A DNA stretch of 5,147 nt from Bacteroidota bacterium (GTDB lineage Bacteria > Bacteroidota > Bacteroidia > Flavobacteriales > Flavobacteriaceae): assembly GCA_947468985.1 (NCBI GenBank), contig CANINJ010000149.1, positions 1 to 5,147 on the forward strand, given 5' to 3'. Below, one piece after another: positions 1 to 5,147 of the stretch; within the stretch, counting starts at the first letter, position 1, and every line of letters starts with the position of its first letter. The position numbers and the translations under genes are program-made. The notes beneath the pieces are model-generated. The model made no database searches, was not told the DNA's origin, and worked only from the letters and a program-made list of their open reading frames with translations.

Positions 1-53
1 AACTGTGTTTTTCAAAAGAAGGCTCTTTATCTAAAATAAATAGCTATAAATAA
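1..53. other. AT-rich tail downstream of the aminopeptidase, no gene seen
   Basis: No coding signal is visible. A near-perfect tandem pair of 10-mers, ATAAATAGCT (36-45) and ATAAATAACT (46-55), runs into the aminopeptidase stop codon. AAAGA (15-19) and TCTTT (24-28) can form a 5-bp hairpin with a 4-base loop, but it lacks a proper T tract on the minus strand, so I do not call it a terminator. Confidence 0.5.
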
Positions 54-1988
54 CTATTCTTTTATAAACTTAAATTGTTTAGTTCCTTTATTTGTTTGCA
101 CGCTTAAAAAATGAATTCCTGAAGCAAATGAAGAAATATTCCAATTTTTTGCTGATTTAGTTTCCATTATTTTTTGTCCTAAAACCGTATAAAAAATGGC
201 GCTTTCAATTTCAATTCCTTCTGGAAAATCAATAGAAATTGCATTTGAAGCTGGATTTGGATAAATTTGGATAGATTGATCAAAGTTGAAATCGGAAATA
301 TCCAATGTTGCTGTACTTGATTTAGAAATAATATCTTTTTTAGGGTCAAATTGAACTCCAGTTACTGTAAATGGTACAGAAACTGTAAATTGTTCTCCGT
401 TGACTGTATTATTTACTACTACATCTTGAGAAACGCCGCCAGCACCATTTAAACGAATCGGTACAGGCATTTCAAAAAAGGAAACTGATGTGTCAGTTGT
501 TGTTTGATTTACAGTAATTTTTGCTTGACCAGCAGCAATGTTTTGAACCGTTATGGTGTACTTTGGATACCCTTGATTGTAAATCCAATCATTAAAAAAT
601 TCAGTCAAACTACTTCCATAAACCGCTTCTAAATGAGTTTTTAAATCTGAAGTTATCGCATATTTATAAGCAAAATTCACATCTGCTAAATAATTTTTTA
701 TTCCTTGATAAAATAGTGCATCGCCTAATTTAAAACGAAGCATGTTCAAAACCATCGCGCCTTTATCGTAAGACAGTCTTGGGTCAAAGACTCTAAATAC
801 ATCCAATGCCTGCATATCCGTTAAATAAACTGCCCCATTTGGTGACGAAGTAATATTATTAATCATGTTTGTTTTATCCACAATAAATGCTGCTTGACCG
901 TCAAAATGTTCAATCACCAAAGAGGCGAGATAGGTTGCAAATCCTTCATTCAACCAAATGTCTTTCCAAGTACCGCAAGTAATTTTGTCGCCAAACCATT
1001 GGTGCGCCATCTCGTGAGCAATTAGGCCTCTACTAAAATTTTGCATAAATGAAACCGTCGTGTGTTCCATTCCTCCGCTCCAGCCAAATTGAGCATGCCC
1101 GTATTTTTCATTAGAATACGGATACGTTTCAAAAAGTGTACTGAAATAGTCTAATATTAATGGTGTTTGTGCTAGTTGGTTTCGTACCGCCAAGGAATTT
1201 GTTTCTGGATAAATGTAATTCACAATTGGGTAAGTAACTGTTGGTGTTGCTGAATTTGGCAATTGCGTATAAACATCGTAATTAGTTACTGCCATACAAA
1301 TCAAGTAAGCAGGAATTGGATAACTATGATGAAAATGAGTTGTTTTTTGAGTACCATTAATGATTGGTGCTTCAGGCTCAACACCATTTGAAACACTAAT
1401 ATATTGTGACGGAGCAGTTATATAAACATCAATACTATCAATTTTATCATTCAAATCTTGTTTGCAAGGCCACCAATCTCTTGCGCCATAAGGTTCAGAA
1501 AGAGTCCACAAAACGGGCGTTCCATTGTGCGTTTGTGATGCAAAAGACGCAAAGCCATTTACTGGAGGCACTCCAGAATAATTAATTTTTACGGTTGCTG
1601 AAGTTCCAATTAGTTGCAGACTTGGCAATGTAATTATCAATTCATTGTTTCCACTTTCGGAAAATACTAACGGCACCCCATTTTTTGTGACTGATGTTAC
1701 CGTCATTTGATTAGCCATATCAAACGTAACTGACGACATGTTTTCAAGTGCAGTATAAGTTGTGGTTACTTGGCCTGTTATAAAATATAACGCTGGATCT
1801 ACTGTAAATTCTAGTTTATGATACGTAACATCATAATTCAAAGTGTTCGGATTTATAGCTAGATTCATTAATCGTGTAGCTGCATGTTTTTCGGAGTTTG
1901 CAATATTATATTTTTCAGTAATTGAATTTTGTGCAATTGCAATTGACGTTGTTAAAAACAGCACTAAAAGGCTAGTAATTTTTATCAT
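54..1988 (-). CDS. Secreted M1-family zinc aminopeptidase with T9SS C-terminal sorting domain
   Basis: Seen: 644 residues, complete. Residues 1-19 form a signal peptide (MIKITS, hydrophobic core, SIAIA), with probable cleavage before Q20. The M1 N-terminal beta domain covers about 45-240, including SEPYGARDWWPCKQD (164-178). The catalytic domain has exopeptidase motif GGMEH (305-309), zinc site HEMAH (325-329) with third ligand E348 in WLNEGF, exactly HExxH-x18-E, and probable transition-state tyrosine Y407 in SYDKGAM. A beta-rich domain follows (about 475-555), then a type A T9SS sorting domain (about 572-644) with IYPNPASN and a TVLGQKI strand. Family knowledge: M1 enzymes remove N-terminal residues from peptides; this sorting domain directs export across the outer membrane and is usually cleaved. 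Inference: a surface or secreted peptidase for nutrient peptides; substrate preference unknown. The start is supported by the signal peptide and an in-frame upstream stop (2010-2012). There is no Shine-Dalgarno site, as is normal in this phylum. Transcribed divergently from serS. It could be labelled PepN-like, but it is not a cytoplasmic PepN orthologue. Confidence 0.96.
   Translation of the reverse strand: MIKITSLLVLFLTTSIAIAQNSITEKYNIANSEKHAATRLMNLAINPNTLNYDVTYHKLEFTVDPALYFITGQVTTTYTALENMSSVTFDMANQMTVTSVTKNGVPLVFSESGNNELIITLPSLQLIGTSATVKINYSGVPPVNGFASFASQTHNGTPVLWTLSEPYGARDWWPCKQDLNDKIDSIDVYITAPSQYISVSNGVEPEAPIINGTQKTTHFHHSYPIPAYLICMAVTNYDVYTQLPNSATPTVTYPIVNYIYPETNSLAVRNQLAQTPLILDYFSTLFETYPYSNEKYGHAQFGWSGGMEHTTVSFMQNFSRGLIAHEMAHQWFGDKITCGTWKDIWLNEGFATYLASLVIEHFDGQAAFIVDKTNMINNITSSPNGAVYLTDMQALDVFRVFDPRLSYDKGAMVLNMLRFKLGDALFYQGIKNYLADVNFAYKYAITSDLKTHLEAVYGSSLTEFFNDWIYNQGYPKYTITVQNIAAGQAKITVNQTTTDTSVSFFEMPVPIRLNGAGGVSQDVVVNNTVNGEQFTVSVPFTVTGVQFDPKKDIISKSSTATLDISDFNFDQSIQIYPNPASNAISIDFPEGIEIESAIFYTVLGQKIMETKSAKNWNISSFASGIHFLSVQTNKGTKQFKFIKE
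57..272 (-). other. Type A T9SS sorting domain (C-terminal) of the aminopeptidase
   Basis: About the last 72 residues (573-644). Visible hallmarks in order are IQIYPNPASN, then ISIDF, a TVLGQKIMET strand, an ISSFASGIHFLSVQT segment, and a basic end (KQFKFIKE). This matches the Por secretion system C-terminal sorting domain of Bacteroidota cargo proteins. It implies that the host encodes a type IX secretion system, which is not itself in this window. Confidence 0.93.
1929..1988 (-). other. Sec signal peptide of the M1 aminopeptidase
   Basis: Residues 1-20: short positive N-region (K3), hydrophobic core LLVLFL, then TTSIAIA followed by Q20. Ala at -3 and -1 before glutamine is a classic signal peptidase I site and a common Bacteroidota pattern. 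There is no cysteine near the site, so it is not a lipoprotein. It provides the inner-membrane step needed before T9SS export. Confidence 0.9.
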
Positions 1989-2028
1989 TGTTTTAAAATT
2001 TGAGCTAATTTAAATAATAATTACATAA

Positions 2029-2080
2029 ATGATGTAAATTTATAACTAATTAACAATTAATCACCCAAAATTTACATTAT
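2029..2080. repeat. Inverted repeat in the divergent intergenic region
   Basis: ATGTAAATTT at 2032-2041 is perfectly inverted as AAATTTACAT at 2068-2077. It extends to 12 of 13 matched positions (2029-2041 against 2068-2080, the odd one being G-T). A smaller inverted repeat, ATTAA (2049-2053) with TTAAT (2057-2061), sits almost exactly at its centre. A third half-site, TTACAT, lies at 2021-2026. It may be a pair of operator half-sites between the two divergent genes, or a leader hairpin of the aminopeptidase mRNA. There is no T tract, so a terminator is unlikely. The strong AT bias makes chance possible. Confidence 0.45.
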
Positions 2081-2094
2081 CGCAACTTTTATTA

Positions 2095-2130
2095 TTTGCT
2101 TTATTTATAACAAACAAATCATTAAATTTG
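2095..2130 (+). promoter_or_regulatory. Candidate serS promoter P1 (Bacteroidota type)
   Basis: A perfect -7 element TAAATTTG (TAnnTTTG) lies at 2123-2130 and a TTTG -33 element at 2095-2098. The gap between TTG and TA is 24 bases, about one base longer than usual. Transcription would start near 2137 and give a leader of roughly 38 bases before the serS ATG. The assignment rests on the known consensus for the primary sigma factor of this phylum. Confidence 0.5.
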
Positions 2131-2154
2131 CGACTTAATCCTGAAATAAATTTG
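2127..2154 (+). promoter_or_regulatory. Candidate serS promoter P2, overlapping P1
   Basis: A second perfect TAAATTTG lies at 2147-2154. Its best -33 element is the TTTG at 2127-2130, which is also the end of the P1 -7 element. The gap is 16 bases, slightly short. Transcription would start near 2161, leaving a leader of about 14 bases. P1 and P2 could be alternatives, or only one may be active. Confidence 0.4.
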
Positions 2155-2174
2155 GGATTTATAAAAATTAAGAT

Positions 2175-3446
2175 ATGTTACAAATAGCATTTATTAGAGA
2201 AAATCAGGAAAAAGTAATCAAAGCATTGGCCAAGAGAAATATGGACGCCAAAGTTACAGTTGATGAAGTTGTCCAATTAGATGAAAAACGAAGAGCTACG
2301 CAAGTAGAATTAGACAACATTTTATCCGAATCTAATAAATTATCCAAAGATATTGGCGATTTAATGAAAGCTGGCGAAAAATCAAAAGCTGCTATATTAA
2401 AAGAAAAAACTGTAATTCTAAAAGAAAAAAGCAAAGATTTAGCTGAAAAAGCAGATGCTTTGGCACACGAATTATTAGAAAAATTATATACGTTACCGAA
2501 TCTTCCTGCAGATACTGTTCCTGTTGGAAAAACTCCAGAAGAAAATGTAACCGTTTTTCAAGAAGGTGAAATTCCTATTTTGCACGAAGGAGCGCAACCA
2601 CATTGGGAATTGGTAAAAAAATACGACATAATTGATTTTGAATTAGGAAATAAAATAACAGGTGCTGGTTTTCCTGTTTATAAAGGTAAAGGAGCAAAAT
2701 TACAACGTGCTTTAATCACCTATTTTTTAGATAAAAATACCGATGCTGGCTATAAAGAATACCAAGTTCCGCATCTTGTAAATGAAGCTTCGGCTTATGG
2801 AACGGGGCAATTGCCAGACAAAGAAGGGCAAATGTATCACGACGCCACCGATAATTTATATTTAATTCCTACAGCTGAAGTTCCTGTAACAAATTTGTTT
2901 CGCGATGTGATTTTGAACGAAAATGAATTGCCAGTTTTAGCAACGGCTTATACGCCTTGTTTCCGAAGAGAAGCTGGTTCTTATGGCGCTCACGTTCGTG
3001 GATTGAACCGTTTGCACCAATTTGACAAGGTAGAAATCGTACGAATTGAGCATCCTGCTAAATCTTATGAAGCTTTGGAAGGAATGGTTGAACACGTGAA
3101 AATGATTCTTCAAGAATTGAAATTACCTTACCGAATTTTGAAACTTTGTGGTGGTGATATGGGTTTTACATCGGCTTTAACGTATGATTTTGAAGTATTT
3201 TCAACTGCACAAGACCGTTGGTTGGAAATTTCATCGGTTTCAAATTTTGAGACTTTTCAAGCCAATCGTTTGAAATTACGTTTCAAAGATAAAGACGGAA
3301 AAAATCAATTGACACACACTTTAAACGGAAGTTCATTGGCTTTGCCAAGAGTTTTGGCTGGAATATTAGAAAATTATCAAACGCCGGAAGGAATTGTAAT
3401 TCCAGAGGTTTTGAGAAAATATACTGGTTTTGATTTGATTGACTAA
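2175..3446 (+). CDS. serS: Seryl-tRNA synthetase (serine--tRNA ligase)
   Basis: Charges tRNA-Ser (and tRNA-Sec where present) with serine using ATP; cytoplasmic class II synthetase, homodimeric in the family. Seen: 423 residues, the usual bacterial length, opening with MLQIAFIREN. Residues about 28-105 are a charged, Lys/Glu-rich, heptad-like stretch: the antiparallel coiled-coil arm that grips the long variable arm of tRNA-Ser. The catalytic core shows motif 1 around GFPVYKGKGAKLQRAL (165-180), the serine-binding TAE loop (233-235), motif 2 FRREAG (263-268) continuing to FDKVEIV (283-289), and motif 3 NGSSLALPR with invariant R392. The end reads YTGFDLID. EISSVSN (351-357) replaces the EISSCSN seen in E. 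coli, and LALPR is the motif 3 form I expect in Bacteroidota. An in-frame stop one codon upstream (2169-2171) fixes the start at ATG 2175. No Shine-Dalgarno site. Followed by a probable terminator, so probably transcribed mainly alone. Confidence 0.98.
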   Translation: MLQIAFIRENQEKVIKALAKRNMDAKVTVDEVVQLDEKRRATQVELDNILSESNKLSKDIGDLMKAGEKSKAAILKEKTVILKEKSKDLAEKADALAHELLEKLYTLPNLPADTVPVGKTPEENVTVFQEGEIPILHEGAQPHWELVKKYDIIDFELGNKITGAGFPVYKGKGAKLQRALITYFLDKNTDAGYKEYQVPHLVNEASAYGTGQLPDKEGQMYHDATDNLYLIPTAEVPVTNLFRDVILNENELPVLATAYTPCFRREAGSYGAHVRGLNRLHQFDKVEIVRIEHPAKSYEALEGMVEHVKMILQELKLPYRILKLCGGDMGFTSALTYDFEVFSTAQDRWLEISSVSNFETFQANRLKLRFKDKDGKNQLTHTLNGSSLALPRVLAGILENYQTPEGIVIPEVLRKYTGFDLID

Positions 3447-3461
3447 TACCGTTAATCTTTG

Positions 3462-3516
3462 AAAAACGATGTACTAATTTGGCACAAAAAGTGTTACTTT
3501 AGTACATTGTTTTTTT
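3462..3516 (+). terminator. Intrinsic terminator downstream of serS
   Basis: The outer stem of 13 pairs joins 3465-3477 to 3499-3511, centred on ATGTACT/AGTACAT, with one G-U pair (3468-3508). After a 2x2 internal loop, an inner stem of six pairs joins 3480-3485 to 3491-3496 (CAC/GTG plus two G-U and one A-U), closed by AAAAA. A run of seven T follows (3510-3516). An A run at 3462-3466 on the left would give a T tract on the other strand, but no minus-strand gene ends here. It starts 15 bases after the serS stop. Confidence 0.8.
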
Positions 3517-3530
3517 AATACATTTTTGAA

Positions 3531-3584
3531 ATGAAAAAATTAATTTTCCTTTTTACTCTACTTTGTTCGCTAATTGTTTTCTCA
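3531..3584 (+). other. Sec signal peptide of the TPR protein
   Basis: Two lysines after Met, a hydrophobic core from L4 to F17, then S18 before Q19-N20. Cleavage between S18 and Q19 (V16 at -3, S18 at -1) is the likeliest. The only cysteine, C12, is preceded by TLL rather than a lipobox, which argues against lipidation. It places the TPR domain outside the cytoplasm. Confidence 0.8.
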
Positions 3585-5147
3585 CAAAACGAGCAATTGG
3601 CGCAGAATTATTTTGACAAAGGCGAATTTGAAAAAGCACTAATTTCCTATCAAGAATTATTAACTGCACAACCTGGAAATGGATATTATTTCCAAAAAAC
3701 CATTGAATGCCAACAACAATTAAAACAATATGATGTTGCTGAAAAAGCAATTTTGAATCGTTTGGACAAATACAAACAAGCAGCACTTTTAGTAGAATTA
3801 GGCTCTAATTATCAATTGCAAAAAGACGAGAATAAAGCCAAAAAATACTTTGAGCAAGCGTTAGATAAAATCAAAAAAAATCCAAGTGAGGTTTATGCGA
3901 TTGCTGCCGTTTTTGAAAGAAAAGTATTAATAGATTATGCTTTGCAAGCTTATCAAATGGCACTTGATTTAGATAAAAATTTCAATTTTAATTTTCAAAT
4001 GGCATTGCTTTATGGTCAAAAAGGAGATTCGGATAAAATGATTGAAAAATTTCTGGAAGAATCATTCAAAAATCCTCAAAACCTAATTGCAATTCAAAAT
4101 CAGTTCTCAAGATTTATGACTGAAAATGCCGATGTGAATTTTAATAATGCCTTGCGAAAAGCCTTATTACTTCGCACACAGCAAAACCAAGATGTCTTTT
4201 GGAATCAATATTTGAGTTGGTATTTTGTGCAACAAAAAGAATTCGGAAAAGCTTTTATTCAAGAAAAAGCAATTTATAAACGAAATCCTGAATCACTTTT
4301 TAATATTGTGAATTTGGCTCAAATTGCCATTGAAGAAGACGAAAAAGAAACGGCAAAAGAAATTTTGACTTTTGTTTTAGAGAATACTCAGGATATGGAA
4401 TTGCAAATCCAGGCGCATTATTTTCTTACAGAAATGAAAATAAATAATCCGTTAGAAAAAGATTTGTCTTTAATCGAAACAGACTTAAATTCCTTAATAA
4501 AACAATTCGGAATTACACCATATTCTTTAAAATTACAGATTTTGAAAGCGCATTTTGATACCTTTCAAATGAAAAATCCTGAGCAAGGAAAAGCCATATT
4601 GAAAAACGCTTTAGATCTTCCTTTGAACGAATATCAAAAGGCAGATGTTAAAATGGAATTGGCAGATATCTTTTTATTTGAAGAAAAATTCAACCAAGCC
4701 TCTTTGTATTATTCTCAAATTGAGGAAGATTTGAAAAATGACGTTGTTGGACACGAAGCAAGTTTGAAATCAGCAAAAACAAGTTATTTCAAAGCTGATT
4801 TTGTATGGGCCTTGAAACAATTTAAAGAGCTGAAATCAGTTTCATCGCAATTAATTGCTAATGATGCTTTGGAATATTTCCTTCTTATAAATGACAATAC
4901 TGTTGCCGATTCTACACGAACTGCTTTGAAACAATTTGCACGTGGAGATTATCTTTTGTATCAAAATAAACCACAAGAAGCCTTACTTCAATTTCAGGAT
5001 ATTCTAAAAAACTTCAAAGGACAAGAAATTGAAAGCGTAACCTTATATCGATTGGGAAAAACCTACGAAAAATTAGGAGATTATTCTTCGGCTTTAAGCC
5101 AATATCAGACTATTATCGACAAACATTCTGAAGGGATTTATGTGGAT
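3531..5147 (+). CDS. Exported tetratricopeptide-repeat protein, 3' end beyond the window
   Basis: I translated this frame by hand: open for 539 codons from ATG 3531 to the last base, so the C-terminus is missing. An in-frame TAA at 3516-3518 and no other upstream start fix the ATG. Residues 1-18 are a signal peptide (MKKLIFLFTLLCSLIVFS, then Q19); C12 has no lipobox. The rest is almost wholly helical, with degenerate TPR units: YFDKGEFEKALISYQELL (27-44), ENKAKKYFEQALD (100-112), IDYALQAYQMALDLD (134-148), FEEKFNQASLYYSQI (383-397), PQEALLQFQDILKNF (481-495) and LGDYSSALSQYQTII (515-529). TPRs are protein-binding scaffolds; no catalytic motif is visible. Inference: a periplasmic or outer-membrane-associated scaffold; the last repeats resemble the BamD/YbgF style, but this is not enough to name it. 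It lies 84 bases after serS, beyond a terminator, so it is probably expressed from its own promoter or by read-through. Function unknown. Confidence 0.92.
   Translation, partial: MKKLIFLFTLLCSLIVFSQNEQLAQNYFDKGEFEKALISYQELLTAQPGNGYYFQKTIECQQQLKQYDVAEKAILNRLDKYKQAALLVELGSNYQLQKDENKAKKYFEQALDKIKKNPSEVYAIAAVFERKVLIDYALQAYQMALDLDKNFNFNFQMALLYGQKGDSDKMIEKFLEESFKNPQNLIAIQNQFSRFMTENADVNFNNALRKALLLRTQQNQDVFWNQYLSWYFVQQKEFGKAFIQEKAIYKRNPESLFNIVNLAQIAIEEDEKETAKEILTFVLENTQDMELQIQAHYFLTEMKINNPLEKDLSLIETDLNSLIKQFGITPYSLKLQILKAHFDTFQMKNPEQGKAILKNALDLPLNEYQKADVKMELADIFLFEEKFNQASLYYSQIEEDLKNDVVGHEASLKSAKTSYFKADFVWALKQFKELKSVSSQLIANDALEYFLLINDNTVADSTRTALKQFARGDYLLYQNKPQEALLQFQDILKNFKGQEIESVTLYRLGKTYEKLGDYSSALSQYQTIIDKHSEGIYVD

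Noticed and set aside
15..28. Possible terminator for the aminopeptidase
   Set aside because: The stem is only five AT-rich pairs and there is no real T tract on the minus strand. The true terminator may lie beyond the window.
36..55. Tandem 10-mer at the aminopeptidase stop codon
   Set aside because: Only two AT-rich copies with one mismatch; expected by chance in such sequence.
2052..2085. Promoter for the aminopeptidase on the minus strand
   Set aside because: The best pair is TTG (2085-2083) and TAATTGTT (2059-2052), with two mismatches to TAnnTTTG. TAAATTTTG (2074-2066) has an extra base and no -33 partner. Neither is good enough to annotate.
2100..2174. T-box or riboswitch leader for serS
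   Set aside because: The leader implied by the candidate promoters is at most about 40 bases and shows no T-box sequence or specifier stem-loop. T-boxes are not expected in this phylum.
2204..2434. Minus-strand open frame of 76 codons inside serS
   Set aside because: It lies wholly within the strongly supported serS, antisense to its coiled-coil arm; its Phe/Ser-rich product mirrors Lys/Glu codons. No promoter or domain supports it.
3564..3566. TPR protein as a lipoprotein via C12
   Set aside because: The residues before the cysteine are TLL, without the small residue a lipobox needs, and a better signal peptidase I site follows at S18/Q19.
3553..3786. Minus-strand open frame of 77 codons inside the TPR gene
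   Set aside because: It is antisense to the start of the TPR gene, where the plus frame has a signal peptide and TPR helices. No independent support.
1..5147. A mobile element, CRISPR array, defence module or other novel system
   Set aside because: All long frames are accounted for by three ordinary genes with matching composition. There are no spaced direct repeats, transposase, integrase, tRNA or attachment sites. I do not see an undescribed multi-gene system here.

Overview
The window looks like a chromosomal segment of a low-GC member of the Bacteroidota, most likely a flavobacterium. The evidence is a strongly AT-rich sequence, genes without Shine-Dalgarno sites, perfect matches to the Bacteroidota -7 promoter element TAnnTTTG, a C-terminal type IX secretion (T9SS) sorting domain, and a seryl-tRNA synthetase with the motif variants I associate with this phylum. 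No genus can be fixed from the sequence alone.

Layout: positions 1-53 are a short AT-rich tail with no gene. Positions 54-1988 (minus strand) encode a complete secreted M1-family zinc aminopeptidase with signal peptide, catalytic domain and T9SS cargo domain. Positions 1989-2174 are a divergent intergenic region holding a 10-bp inverted repeat, five AAATTT blocks and two overlapping candidate serS promoters. Positions 2175-3446 (plus) encode a complete seryl-tRNA synthetase (serS). Positions 3447-3530 hold a composite hairpin followed by seven T, a good intrinsic terminator candidate. From 3531 to the window end (plus) runs an exported tetratricopeptide-repeat (TPR) protein, cut off by the window edge after 539 codons.

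The three genes do not form an obvious pathway. serS is housekeeping translation. The aminopeptidase is predicted to be exported to the surface or medium for peptide degradation. The TPR protein is predicted to be periplasmic or envelope-associated, with no known role. I found no mobile element, CRISPR array, RNA gene, toxin-antitoxin or defence module, and no convincing previously undescribed system. The most useful second looks are the intergenic repeat and promoter architecture, the uncharacterised TPR protein, and the terminator between serS and it.
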